A stretch of 64,000 nucleotides of DNA, taken from the NCBI RefSeq assembly GCF_016545825.1, contig NC_052620.1, positions 10,664,001-10,728,000 on the forward strand, given 5' to 3'. Below are positions 12,359-23,971 of the stretch, piece after piece (within the stretch, counting starts at the first letter, position 1; each line of letters opens with the position of its first letter). Below the pieces are notes generated by a model. The model ran no database searches and was not told the origin of the DNA. It saw only the letters and a list, made by a program, of their open reading frames with translations. Source of the stretch: Eucalyptus grandis (Eukaryota > Streptophyta > Magnoliopsida > Myrtales > Myrtaceae). The position numbers and the translations under genes were made by a program.

Positions 12359-13365
12359 TAAACAATTACGTCATATGTCTTTTGCCTTCATTACATAGAA
12401 ATATTTATTGACTTACACCAACTAAAGTTAAGAGTACTAGATTCATTTTGCTAATTGATATCCTTCACCGATATTGTGCTTAGATGCCGTGAATCTAGTA
12501 GGGTTAAGGCTTTATGAATAATCAATACTTATAAATTGTTGGGAAATTTTCATGATTTTAAACTCTACATCGCCCTTCTTGACACTTTTATAATTCTTAT
12601 AACCCTTAACAAAGTCATGATCTGAAGAGTAGGGCTTTGGAAGTTAATTCTTAGAACTTCCAAGCTTCACAAGTTTAGTGGGAGAGCTATAAGTTCATCG
12701 AAGTTATCTAGTAATCCATGCAAACTGTTCAATTTCTTAATATCCTTAGTGACATTCAAGAAGTGAAGAAATATTAGGATGTCACAGCTCTTCCCTACCA
12801 AAAGAAATTTATCCTCAAAATTGTTCAACACCTCGCTCCTCAAAAATTAGAAACACTGCTTTTGTAGCCTCATAAACTACTTTCATCCTTGGAATCCTTT
12901 CTAATTTCCAAATCATTTCTTGGTCTTTTCCACTTCTACATTGCTATCTTCAAACAAATTCACAAAGGTTCAATCATTATAATTTGTCTTAGCCCAAAAT
13001 GATAGTACTATAGCAAGTAACCATTCAAGCGATCTATGTTTTGCCGACTCTAAAATCAATTCCTAAATGCTCTCTAATATCTCTAGAGGATTATCAATTA
13101 ATATAGTTAGTAACCACAAGAGGGTTTCTCTAGCACCATCAAGTTCTTCCTCATTTTACGACAATTAAAACCTAATCTCCAGATTTCCACAAAATTTGAT
13201 ATTTTAGCGTCTACTAAAGCATAAGTCTAATTCCTCCAATTTTCACTAGCCATCGATTTGTCCTCCGATGTTCCTTTATTTCAGTTACATAGCCTAAACA
13301 TAACACATGATTCCCTGAAAATATGTGCAAGTAAACTCTCTTGTAATCTATAAAAATGTTCTTTC

Positions 13366-13409
<44 letters not shown>

Positions 13410-13910
13410 GTTCCGCTAAATTCACATTTTTACTATTTCATCAGATAGTGGTCATCCATAATATCATTTAAATATAATCCTTTCTAGTATTTCTGAATCA
13501 TTAAATCTTAATGCACCTAAGACACAATTTGTAAGGATTTATATCGCAAAATAGATATTATTGGTACATCTAATAGTAATGCTAACACAGAGATCCACAC
13601 CCTCACATTCCTCAGTGCTCCTTAAAGATCAACGAGGTAAGAAATTATCTACTTCAATAAAATTCAAGTAAGAATATCAGAGTTTGCTAATGTGATTTTA
13701 CGATGGTGGGTGTGGCCTTACAAATGGATTTATTTGAAAGTCTAGGTGAAGCAGTTATTAGCGAACTTGCTGTCTAGCATTGACTTGGTCATATAGATAT
13801 TGGAAAGCTCATTCTTAGCTTAAGAGGACTTGAATATATAAATAAATGGAGTGTCACACGTATACGGTTTCTTTAACTTAACTTCGGGCTACAACTGGTG
13901 AATTCATATT
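12359..13910. other. Intergenic sequence with a long (TA)n run
   Basis: No supported gene. It contains a (TA)n microsatellite at 13371-13406, which is only about five repeats at 48446-48458 in unit B. Confidence 0.6.
13371..13406 (+). repeat. (TA)n microsatellite
   Basis: About 18 uninterrupted TA dinucleotides. The orthologous site in unit B (48446-48458) has roughly six. Confidence 0.95.
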
Positions 13911-14143
13911 GATGATGCACGCAATGAGAGTGCTCATGATATCTGGATGTGCGGCGGGGACGGCAATCCGGTATGCGGGTCATTACAGGAAGAGGAGGAT
14001 GCGATGGGTTGGCCTTGCAACAGAGTGACCAATTTCTGCGACCAAGTGTTGGCTTCCGTTGGTTTCTCGTACTTGGCCTTCTTCTGTAATTGACTCTTAC
14101 CATCACATCCGCCTCCAAGCTCTCGTCTCGTCCCCTCAATTGA
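13911..14143 (+). pseudogene. CASP-like protein last-exon fragment, broken (unit A)
   Basis: Homologous to the open exon at 32064-32294 in unit C. It reads MMHAMRVLMISGCAAGTAIR.. and is then disrupted. Two extra bases near 14023 shift the frame and create an immediate stop, and a further one-base loss with an in-frame tga lies near 14095. The last codons no longer end at the conserved stop. The bases upstream of the fragment read ttcggg where unit C has ttcaag, so a possible splice acceptor is also lost. The family is assigned through the unit C copy. Earlier exons were not found. Unit B shares the same lesions, so decay predates the A/B split. Confidence 0.5.
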
Positions 14144-14274
14144 CTTGAAAGAGTTTCGACTCGGTCGCAGGTTTTCTGTCGTACGTAGGGAAGAGGGACT
14201 TTGACTTTTGTTTCTTCTCGGCTGATCTTTTTCATCTTCCACTAGGGATCTCAGTATGGTATGCCTTCCTTGAT

Positions 14275-14935
14275 TTTAAGTCTGTGAATGAAATCCAACT
14301 CAAGATAAATTGATTATATGCGGATGTCCGCAACCGTGTGTCATGGAGATATTTCCTGTTTGGTATGGTCAAGGAAAATTGAAAAAGAAAATAATAGAAG
14401 TCCAGGAAATACACACATCAGCGTTCCTATTTTGTTTAGGGAGTCTGGGGCGCGAAACTAGAAAGTCCAACACCAACTTTGTCTTAGAGAATCTATCAAG
14501 ATTCGGTCAACCTGAGCTCATATATATCTGTTCGCTAGAAGTAGGAATAAAAGCCTTGAAGACGCCTCTGTATGTGAGGTCCTGCAGCGCCATCTTGAGG
14601 GCTTGAGGGCTTGGAGTGGGTTATCTTCGTGGGTATTGTTCGTGAAATTGCACCAAGAATTCAAGTGTTGAAGCCGACTATAATCATGTAGTAAGATTTG
14701 TGTTAATTCATTCATAAAATTGAGAGATTATTTCATGAGGAATTGTGGAGTTAAACACTGTGTGAGTTATTGGGTGTGATTGGAGTTTGAAAAATATCAA
14801 GAGTATTAGCATGACTCTTAGTGTGATTATAATTTTCATTGTATCGTTTCATATATAGTGCAATTTGTTATTGCTCTCCTATGAATGACTATGTAAATTT
14901 GGTGTTTGATCCACTTGCTTTCACAACACTTCTTT
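14275..14935. other. Segment present in A and B but absent from C
   Basis: About 660 bases between 'gccttcctt' and 'gtatacatatattctcac' are missing in C, where 'gccttcttt' passes directly to 'gatgtacatatat' near 32420-32440. No terminal repeats or TSD were found, so a deletion in C is as likely as an insertion. A 98-codon ORF at 14310-14606 (same in B at 49361-49657) shows no recognisable motif. Confidence 0.6.
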
Positions 14936-15429
14936 TGAGTTGTATACATATATTCTCACTTTGAGGTGGAGGAAACATTCAGACTAATTGATGCAGCCTG
15001 TATTCAAGACCAACTCATTCAACCAAGAAGATTAGCGCGTATTCAAGATGTATGAGATCTCATTGATAAACCTAATATCGAAAAGCCTCATCGACAAGTG
15101 AAGAGCCTCATCTTTGACTTTGTCATAAAGACTATGTCATTTCTCATGCATCAAAGCTTGCATAAGAACACTTTGGAATGGCCATAAGCATTGAAAATAT
15201 TTGTACATTTAATAGCTCATAATTTCTAAATGTTTCTAATTTCTATGTACATTAAATGAATTTTTAGTTTCTAGGTTTGAGTCTAGTTTTTTGCTCTTAT
15301 TTTGTTTTACCATAAAAGGATAACAAGTCTCTATAAAACACACACCGAATTTGATTAATGCAATTCCCTTAAACCTTGAAGAGTTCAAACCTCGCGAAAA
15401 CCTAGAAGAGTTTTCACTTTGTTATTTAA

Positions 15430-16796
15430 GGCTACTTTTAGCTGTCCAAATTTATAATCGGGATAGGACTGGATATGATAGGATATGAAATTTTGGGATT
15501 TTTTTATATCATGTCCATTGTTTGGTAAATCGCAATATTAAAGTCGGATATGTTCACATTATATCATGTACATTTTTTTTTATATATAAACAGTATATCA
15601 TTGTAAATGAACCTAAATGTTTTTTTTTTTTTTTTTTTAAGTAAGAAGTAATATAAATATAAAAGGGGGGGGCAAAAACAAAGAACCGGCTTCAAAGACT
15701 CGGACTCAAAAGAACAGTCTCAAAAGAGTGAAAGAAAGCCGGGCAGAGGCCAAGGGGCCAAAAGACAACAAAAGAAAAACAACACACACTAAGACCATGA
15801 ACCGGCTACACATCAAACTGTGAAGATAGCGGGGTCCAATTCCCAAGAGCATTGTAATCTTCTGTTTCTTGGGGAATCCTCCACATTTTTGAAGGTGCAC
15901 GCTTTATCTTTGACCACCTTCATGAGATGCATCTTCATAGAAGAAGTTGAAATCTGCGCACCCCTGAAGAGGATGTCATTTTTGTTCTTCCACACAATGT
16001 GGCATAAAGCACCAAAAGAAAAGCGGGCGATGCAATTATGGAAGTCCTTGCCGGATAGCAAGGCCGAGACCCGTATAATTGTTTCCTCCCATGGATTGTT
16101 CCTCCAAGGAATACCACACCTAGCCGCCCAAAAGGAGGCAACTCCCGAAGTAACCCGACAGCCAAAAAAGAGGTGATTAACCGAGTCGGGCACATCATTA
16201 CAAAAGTGGGCGATGTAAATGAACCTAAATGTTCATAAATGGAGATGGTGAAAATCTCTAGTAACACTATTCCTTAATTTATTTTTATTTTATTTTTCTT
16301 CTTTTTTATATTATTCTTTATTATTTCTTTTTTCCCCTTTCATCATTTTTAATAAAATTTTATCAAATAGTAAACTATACTAGCGTACCTAAAATATAAA
16401 AATACCTAAAATATATAATAATTATAAATATTTAATTTATAGATTAAATGTTTATTATAAGATAGAATTAAAGTTGAATATATAAATTAAAACAAGATTA
16501 ATTAAAAATAAGTTTTTATTTTTTATTTTTTATTTCTTAAATTAGAATTCAAATATTATTTATATTGATATATAATTTCAATTTTGTTAATTTAATTAGT
16601 TTGTTATTCGAGAAAAATAACTTTTTATTATGGCATTAAAAATTCTATTCACATTTATTTCACCTCCTTCATGGGATAATTTTATCTTGTTTATATCCCC
16701 TTATATCCGAATTATCCTGTCTTGAGTAAGCACTAAACGTAGGATAGGATAAATCATATCCTATCCCGAATTTTATCCCGATTGCCAAACACAGCC
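15430..16796. mobile_element. PIF/Harbinger-like MITE (unit A), split by a LINE
   Basis: Ends GGCT..AGCC with related subterminal sequence (atcgggatagga near 15460; its inverted counterpart near 16760) and a TAA target duplication at 15427-15429 and 16797-16799. It is AT-rich with no transposase. A decayed relative lies at about 31400-31645 in unit C. Confidence 0.65.
15620..16213 (-). mobile_element. 5'-truncated LINE (non-LTR retrotransposon) insertion, unit A
   Basis: A perfect target duplication of about 18-20 bases (tgtaaatgaacctaaatg) flanks the element at 15602-15619 and 16214-16231. On the minus strand it ends in an A tail of about 19 (poly-T at 15620-15638 on plus). The 126-codon frame stopping at 15813 shows DSVNHLFFGC and later HIVWKNKND, matching the zinc-binding reverse-transcriptase-associated domain (zf-RVT) at the C-terminus of plant L1-type ORF2. 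Only this tail was copied, and endonuclease and RT are absent. The insertion sits inside the Harbinger-like MITE. Confidence 0.88.
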
Positions 16797-17202
16797 TAAG
16801 AGTTGGAGCTTTTAAAGCCTACATTCTAAAAGAATTGCGACCATCAATCTTGAAGAATTGGTGCCTTTTCAACTTCCTTAGAGGCCTAGAAGAGCAACCA
16901 TCAAAGTTCCTATCATTTTCTCCATTATGTCCAATCTCGTTTCGCCCACTTCCTTCCAAGATTGACAGCCTACAGTACTTATCTAAGAAAACTCAAAACA
17001 TCAAAGTTGTAGATCCAAGAGTCTCCGTTCTTTTGGCTTTGGAATTAAGTCATTTTGATATTGATCGACAAAGATATGTCTATTTTCCTGAGCTAGCACC
17101 AAATTGAAATTTATGCTTGATTTTGTGATTGAGTTTCCGTATGTGTAAGACACTCTCCCGATCCTATTGTTTGAGTAGTTGACCTTGGGCTACATCAATG
17201 AT

Positions 17203-19160
17203 GTTCCTATATGTGATCATTCTTCTATACGGCTGAGTATTATCTCTTTAACACTCACACTAGATAATTAACTGGTTCAATTATGGCACTTGCAATCCAA
17301 AGAAGGTTCACATTGTCCAAAATTCACTGAAAAATTACTTCCAGAAACGGTGCTGGCAAATCGTTAGGTGTCCATGTGTTATTCATGTACGAATGGATAA
17401 ATTGATCTAATCAATCATAGACATATAGATCGTGCCGTTCATGCAATGGTTAGGAAACAATTTTAACCTGGCAATCGATAAAATAAGCTTATCGTAAAAA
17501 TGAGTCTTGATTACTGCTTATCGTAAAATGATTCAAGATTAGCCATATCGTAAAATGATTCTTGGTTACCCTTTTCTCGGCTACAGCTATGGGTTTTGAC
17601 TCTCTAAGCATGCACATCTCTTTTGCAGGTACCAAAAGAGAACTTCTGACTACCATTTCTGCACCAGTGCTTTTCAATTGGAGAAATGAAGTCTAATTCA
17701 CTGTTGATGCACACCCTGAAATCACAACCCTGAACTATCCTACTTTAAGCATTTTTGTTTCTCGCTCAGTCCGGAAGCTATACACACATCTCTGGCAACC
17801 TTTAATTCAAAAACATTTGATTTAAACTTCAGCTGCACTTGTGGAGCTACGCATGGAAATGTCCCTGTGCTTTCCCAAATTGAAGATTTCAGAAGGGAAT
17901 GAGAACCACAACTGTAGAAAGCATTGCGTTCTTTTTCTTTGGGTGATATTCTCACTCGATCGATGATCCTATTATCAGTCCATGACATGTAATTCAACTG
18001 GTCTCCTCAGGGTATTTTTTGGACGGATTGCAACAAATGGAATATCAATTCCAAATAAAAGTGCAAGATGAAAGCCAAGTGCACAAAGTCAAGCAACACA
18101 AAAAAAAGAACCCTCTGTTTAGTGGCAGAGTCACTGACGTTTGCCCTGGAGGGCATCTTTCACCAGTTGATGTCTCCATGCCATTTGGATCACGTACGTA
18201 CACAAAAAGAAAAGAAAGAATTGAAGGATAAGAGGATTGTAGTCTGTCTGCCAAGAATTCTCTGGCTAAAAGAAGATACCTTAAAATATAATACTTTAAA
18301 ATATAATTCAACTCTAGTTAAGAATCCAAATTTAAAACAAGAACCTTTGGTATTAGATATTGTGCTACTTTTGATAGAGAAAGGTCAGAAACATTCCATG
18401 TGGAGGTATTGTGAAGGTCAGGAACACAGACACCCATAAGCCAAGATAAGAGATGTGGGTTCAGAGAACCAAATTATTTCTGAATTAAAGCTAAAAGCTG
18501 TATGGCTAGCTTTGCTTTTCGGACAAAAGTAGTACCCCTATTTTGGAAAGTTTCAATTTTCTCTTTCAGCCGCTCATATCTAGCATCACGACATTCAAGC
18601 GGTTCTCACTAAGAAATGAGTACTTGGTTCAAACTCTGCATCATAGAGGACCTCATCTAATCATCTTACTGAGGATAATATTGCAAAAATCATCTGATAT
18701 AGTTCATTGCCAAGCTGGGTTTTGGTCCATGAAATGCAATGCAATCCAGAATTGCACGAAGCATATTTATTACTGAAACGCAACTAAAGCCCAGGAATGT
18801 CGACTTCAACCCAAGTTGCCGCAAGGAAAATGTAGTAAATTGAAGCTGATAAATACCTGATTAAGAGCCATCCGTCAAAATCTTCTCATAAATTTTTGAC
18901 AGGCCCTTTTGCGCAGTTCAGTGTACATTACACACCAGTAAGGCCCCCATACATAAAACGATTTTTTAATATGGGAAGCCTAATTATACCTATTACAGTG
19001 ATGACTATTATTACAAGCTTTAAAAAAGAGACAAATTAAAAAGAGAAGATTTGTATGAGGCAAATTGACTCAAGGAGGTCCTACAAAAATTTGACATTCG
19101 AAATACCCCACTAATAAAAGTCTGAATTGGCTTCGATCTGATCTCATATTCTCTTCCATC
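17203..19160. other. Sequence upstream of the unit A MIR169 pair
   Basis: No supported protein gene. It contains three imperfect ~35-base repeats around 'tatcgtaaaatgattc' at 17485-17575. From about 17740 onward the sequence is conserved in unit C (32530-33860), more so than typical intergenic DNA here. That could reflect MIR169 regulatory sequence or simply common descent. ORFs such as 18068-18439 are not conserved in frame between units. Confidence 0.5.
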
Positions 19161-19162
19161 CC

Positions 19163-19171
19163 TATAAATAG
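19163..19171 (+). promoter_or_regulatory. TATA box of the unit A MIR169 pair
   Basis: TATAAATAG, 68 bases ahead of the first hairpin, implies a Pol II start near 19190-19200. The same box sits at the same distance in units B and C. Confidence 0.7.
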
Positions 19172-19230
19172 AGATACAAATGCAAGCAAAACATTGAAGC
19201 AATAGAATAGGAGAAGAAGAAGAGAGGCTA

Positions 19231-19378
19231 ACATGAAGATGAGAGTCTCATTTGGTAGCCAAGGATGACTTGCCTGCTCTGAACTCGCCCTATTCGAGCT
19301 GAGCTGAGCGATCGAGTAGTTTGTCCTGGTATCAGGAAGTCTCCTTGGCTAGTCAGAAAGTCTCTAATCTTTCATGTC
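19231..19378 (+). ncRNA. MIR169: MIR169 precursor A1
   Basis: The 5' arm carries TAGCCAAGGATGACTTGC followed by CTG at 19256-19276, the mature form known from Arabidopsis miR169h-n. The 3' arm at 19333-19353 (aggaagtctccttggctagt) pairs with it, with single bulges and one G:A mismatch at 19337 where unit B has a c. The outer stem closes with acatgaa against ttcatgt. In plants DCL1 would cut the stem, and the product would guide AGO1 to NF-YA (CCAAT-binding subunit) transcripts; that role is known for the family and not shown here. It lies 68 bases behind a TATA box and about 250 bases ahead of hairpin A2, so both are probably on one primary transcript, as with paired miR169 genes in Arabidopsis. 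Confidence 0.9.
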
Positions 19379-19482
19379 AGGCTTCTTCTTCCTTCTGAAA
19401 GCAACTACTCCTTGAAGCTACAAATTTGTCTAATCTTTTTCTTCATCAAATGACATACTGAGAGGCATTGAAATGTCTTTTT

Positions 19483-19675
19483 GAGGAAGAGAGGCCTTAC
19501 ATGACATGACGAGTCTGGTTTGTTAGCCAAGGATGACTTGCCTGATTTGTGCAAGAGGCTTCGATTATGAACGCCATTCTCGTCCATTTATGCATAAGAT
19601 TGCATGATCACCAGGCAGGTCATCCTGGCTTATCTGACGTGCTCTTCAGGTTCATGTTAGGCCTTCTCTTCTTCT
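19483..19675 (+). ncRNA. MIR169: MIR169 precursor A2
   Basis: The mature arm is at 19524-19544 (TAGCCAAGGATGACTTGC then CTG). The star arm at about 19614-19634 (ggcaggtcatcctggcttat) pairs with very few mismatches. A long outer stem continues with gaagagaggcctta.catg at 19486-19503 against catgttaggccttctcttc at 19653-19673. It is the downstream member of a pair transcribed from the TATA box at 19163, and its expected target is the same NF-YA family. The loop is about 70 bases. An ORF at 19549-19830 runs through the hairpin and is not a gene. Confidence 0.9.
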
Positions 19676-19679
19676 TTGA

Positions 19680-21750
19680 AAGCGCCAACCTTCCTTGGGC
19701 CACAGGTGCATTGGAAATCAGCACAAGGTCTATGAAAGTTGCGAACAGAAAAATGAAAATTGATTTTTGCGTTTTTGCTATAGAGATGGAATACTCCAAT
19801 TGTGCAAGTTTGACTATCGAAGCCATCTGACTTTGGGGGAATACTTCAACGCATGGTTATGTGCAGACGAGGAATACGTCGAGAATGTGTGGCTATATGC
19901 ACTGTCGATGATACATGCAAATCGACAATTTTTCACCAACGAGTTCAAACATCCGATCACTTTCTGGGTGCTGTCCACTCTTCCATTTTGGATTTTACCA
20001 GCACACAATTGAAGTGAACATTTTAAGTGCTATGCAGTGGTGCGAAAAATTTAAGATTTGGAAATGAAATTTTTTTAAAAGAAAACATTTTCAGTGCTAT
20101 GCACTGGTGCGAAAAGTTAGGATTTGGAAATGAACATTTTGAAAATAAAATGACATTTTTGTAAATAGGGACACCATGATAATTGATGTAAATGTGCAAA
20201 ATGGTCTGCACAAAAGGCAAAATTTATGCATGTATATCGATTATAAGTTATCATAAGGTCAACTGTGAGGTATGCTTTCGGTATTTTCCTTAAAAATTTG
20301 AAGAAAGAAAAAAAGCGGCAAAGTGCACGCCCACATGTGTGTGCTCAAGAATATGTATTTTCATTGATCCTAATCTTATCCCTCTATTCTCTCAACCGAA
20401 CCACACTAGAATCCACCATTCCTTGTCATGGTCCACCGGGTCATTTGGGTGATTCATGCCCGATTGATCTAATATGTGATTGGTGAGATCCACATCAATA
20501 GGATACGTTGATAGTGTAAACAGGAATTTTTCCATAAGACATTGGTCAATAACTTTCATGGAAACGCATCAATAGTGAATTTGGAATTTAAAAAGTAAAA
20601 CATTTGGGTAACGGGTAACGCCAATATCATCACGTCCATGCATGGAATAGATGCTAAATTTGCTTTTAGAGCATGTGTTAGACCATAGTGGTAAGTTTAG
20701 TCAATAAGAGTAAAATTTAATAAAAATGAAGGTCATTGATGAACAAAGCAGTCAATAACCTAAAGGAAATCGATAATTCGCTTATTAAGTAACCGACGGC
20801 CAACATCACAGCAGTTATAGACCGAGGTCCTTTACTACTCAACGAGCGTTGTCAACAGCCAACTATTGTAGATTTGCTAAGTTGGAGCTCAGAAACAAAA
20901 ACAAAAAAATGCTCGATCGATGCAAGCACATGATTGCCCATTGGTTATCCCTATGATCTTGGAAAATGCAACTCCTTGTGGATAGCCACTATTAGATTAT
21001 AAAGGATTGTGCCTAGGATCATGATTGCTTATCAATGCTTGTAAATAATACTAGTGAGTCGTTTGTGGATTCAAAATTCTTAACCATTTGTAAATAACTG
21101 TTGCCGGTAGGATATAAGTACCTGTGCGGTAATCTTTATAAATGTTCGCTCGATCAATCACAGCATACCTGTTATTGCAATTTATTCTCATGTTAAAGTT
21201 TTCACAAATTTACCTTTCCAGTGCTTTAAATTTCCAGAACCATTGCCTTTCATGCAATATTTGATTTATGTACTTGCCATTTTCAATTCTTGAATTCCAC
21301 CAAAGGGTGAGCACGAAACTTGGTCGGGCCTTCTGAAAACCTTGAATTCTCAATTTTCCCAAATATAACGTCAACTCTTCAATTAATAAATAGCCAAAAT
21401 GTTAAGTCTTGTCTCTACACTTCTTTCAAGAAATTGGTAATCGAAAAGATAATTTCATAACGATGTTGGTGATTTTTCTTTTTGATAATTCTGGTTTTAT
21501 TCACAACAAATCACAAAGCAGATCAGCGAACGTGCTAGAAGCTCGATACAATCATCAAACTAAGATCAATTCCCCAGTTGCATCACATCGTTTTATGCCT
21601 TTCTATAGATACCTTTCTTTGAACATTCAAAAAAATCTGAATCTTATCTCTAATCTATCTATTTGTTGAGCGAGAATTGATGAAGAGCTGACAAGAAAAG
21701 AGGAGTTAACAACTATTCCTTGAACTGAAAATATAGAAAATAAAAGCACA
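19680..21750. other. Sequence downstream of the unit A MIR169 pair
   Basis: No supported gene. Colinear in B (54700-56300) and C (34400-36430). It contains a short local duplication ('aagtgctatgcagtggtgcgaaaa' type, 20027-20120). A deletion joint lies at 21278-21289 (see findings). Confidence 0.5.
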
Positions 21751-21754
21751 CTAA

Positions 21755-22192
21755 GGCTTCGTTCGTTTCACGGAAAATGATTTCCAATAAAACATTTTCC
21801 GAATTTTTTAGCGCTTTCGTTTCACGGAAAATGATTTTTCGAGCTCTGGCGAGCTGCAAGCTAGCTGGATCTGGAGGCAGAGCTTGGGCACCCAATCCAA
21901 GCGAGCTCGAGCTCCGCCGCGAGATCCAGCAAGCTTGTGGCTAGCCAGAGCCCGGCGAAACTCTATCGAGCTTGGGCGAGATCGGTCGAGCCTCGAGCTC
22001 GCTGGATTTGGTGATCGGGTCTTGGTCGGCCGCCAGGCAGCCAGCCATCGTCAAGCATGCGGCGGTAGAGGAAGGAGGAGGAAGGAGGAGGAAGGAAAAG
22101 AAAAAGGAAAAAATATAGTCATTTTCCAAGAAAATGACTTCCTAATAAATATTTTTCGGAAACATAATATTTTCCGCGAAACAAACGGACCC
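21755..22192. mobile_element. Harbinger-like MITE at the end of unit A
   Basis: 438 bp with inverted ends GGCTTCGTTCGTTTCACGG and GGGTCCGTTTGTTTCGCGG (right end reversed). The target duplication is TAA at 21752-21754 and 22193-22195. The empty site in unit B near 61565 reads cacactaagagaac. The centre is GC-rich (21840-22060) and full of short palindromes such as cgagctcgag. No transposase. Confidence 0.85.
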
Positions 22193-22449
22193 TAAGAGAA
22201 CTTAACAAATGGGGCAATGCCTTTACTCTGAAAACAGAAAAAGCCCGAGTAATTTGTCTCCCAATCTCTAGGAACTCTATTAACAAGATGAAGCTGCAAA
22301 ATGGCTCTCCAAACTTGCAGAGAGAGAACATCCATAAAACAAGTTGTTCCTGTGTTTTTTAGGAAGATTACATAAACAACTATGTGGAGGCCCCTGCATA
22401 CCCCACTTTACTGACCTGCCATTTGTGGTTAGTATATTGTGCAAAGCTA

Positions 22450-23532
22450 ACTAGGCAATAAAATAGTGTTGAGGAATACTAAGGGTGTCAACAAACTGGT
22501 TCAGTTTAGGTCCCAACTGATACCTAGCCTAATCTAGATATGAAGAGCATAGGTTTGTTTTGTGACCCAACTCCACACCTAACCTGTGTAGAACCAAAAC
22601 TGAAAAAACAAGTTGGATTGGCTCCTATAATTTTCCTAGTTTGGACTACACAGCCATCCTTGATTGTTTTGACCCAAACTTTAATGAGGCTAATGCATGC
22701 TTAGCTGCACACTTGGTACTAATTTACTATGATGCATGACCTAATATGAAATGATTTTTCTTAAGAATAACTCTATCACTGTTGTTCCCCCCTCCTCCCT
22801 CTTATTAGTGAGAAAAAAAAGGATAGTATATTTTCACAATTAGCTGTACATAGAGCATCAAAGTATACACTTTCTAGGAATCATCTTATCTCAATGATTG
22901 CTGATGAACTGATCCCTAAGAGGTTGTACAAAGAGATGGTACTTTTGTTAGGGTCTTGCTTGTAAAACTAAATTTAGATTAAGGGCCAAACTCTCTCTTG
23001 CTCCACCTTATTATCCTTGCAGTTAGTAGGGACTTGCATTTGGTTTTAGTGAGCATTAGAGATTTAAAAAAAAAAAAAAAGCATGTTGGGCCATAAGGGA
23101 AAAAAATGGATCAAAATGATTTAAGCAATTGAATATTAATGGTCTAGGGACAAAATTGGTTGGATCATGCATGACATAATACAATTTTGATTTAATATAT
23201 AATGTAATGTTGGTGGGTGAAATTAAATGCCAACAAATCAATCAGGTAGATAAATTATTTGAATGATAAGTGGCTAGTCAACATGAGTCTGAGGATAAAA
23301 TTGTAATTTTGAAAAAAAAATTCTAAATATCAGTAAACAAGTAGAGAAACTAGTATCTATTTGAAGCATCGATAGGAGAAATTAGTATTTGTTTGAAGCT
23401 TTGATAAGCTACAAAGAAATTGTTGATCGATAATAATTATAAATTTATAAGATGGCCAGTAAATTGCTACTTATACTTTTGATAACCCCAATTTGTAATT
23501 AGGGGTATGTTAGCCACCACGAGTAAATATTA
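22450..23532. other. Intergenic sequence, unit C
   Basis: No gene seen. Contains the empty sites for the 0.8-kb solo LTR (about 22462) and for Gypsy-like LTR 2 (about 23309). Confidence 0.6.
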
Positions 23533-23971
23533 TGAAAAGTTCCAAATGAGGGTCTGAAGTGCCCTTCAATCTTTTTTCTTAAATAAGGCAATGAAATGAA
23601 CATTATTTTAAATAAGAGCTTGAAGTAGATATGTTAGTTTCAAAGAAAGGCCTAACCTCATTGACAGGTCAAGGGCAATTCCATCCTTTACATTTTCTTA
23701 TTTTCTTTCTTTTTTCCTTTTTGCTTTTCAAAAAAATTCCCAAAGGAAAAAGGGCTAAAACTAAAAGGAAAAAAAAAAAAAAAACAACCAAGAGGGTTGC
23801 AAGCCCTCCCTTGCCTGTGGCTACTGCCCTATCGCCGGTGGAGTGTTGGCTAGTAGGGGAGGGTCGCAATCCTCTCTTGATTCTAGGGAGGCCCTACTTG
23901 CCCTTGCCTCTGGTTAATGAGGTTGTTAGCCCTCACTAGTCATTGGCAACCCTATCGGCGACGGTTGATGC

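Larger units (their letters stand above)
14989..17197 (+). mobile_element. 0.8-kb solo LTR, unit A right, containing Harbinger-like element and LINE
   Basis: TGATGCAGCC..GGCTACATCA termini and degenerate 5-bp flanks ctaat (14984-14988) and atgat (17198-17202). Unit C has the empty site at about 32475-32485 (gtctaatgttcc). Its own sequence, 14989-15429 plus 16797-17197, is the inverted partner of the copy at 186-7327. A TATAAAA at 15332-15338 inside the LTR is a plausible element promoter. Net length is about 0.84 kb. Confidence 0.75.
1..22289 (+). repeat. Tandem unit A of a segmental duplication
   Basis: Head-to-tail unit defined by a landmark (a short 'gaagct..caaaatg..tctccaaacttg' type segment) that recurs at about 22290, 38600 and 61665. 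Unit A matches unit B almost base for base apart from insertions, and matches unit C more loosely. Its length is inflated by nested transposons: an 0.8-kb solo LTR, two Gypsy-like solo LTRs, a Copia derivative, a second 0.8-kb solo LTR with a Harbinger-like element and LINE, and a terminal MITE. Boundaries are arbitrary because a tandem unit can be cut at any phase. Confidence 0.85.

Noticed and set aside
13873..14242. 120- and 102-codon minus-strand ORFs conserved in unit B
   Set aside because: Antisense shadows of the CASP-like exon fragment. Conservation is explained by the recent duplication.
19767..20012. 81-codon ORF after the MIR169 pair, identical in A and B
   Set aside because: In unit C the region has indels that break the frame, so there is no evidence of protein selection.
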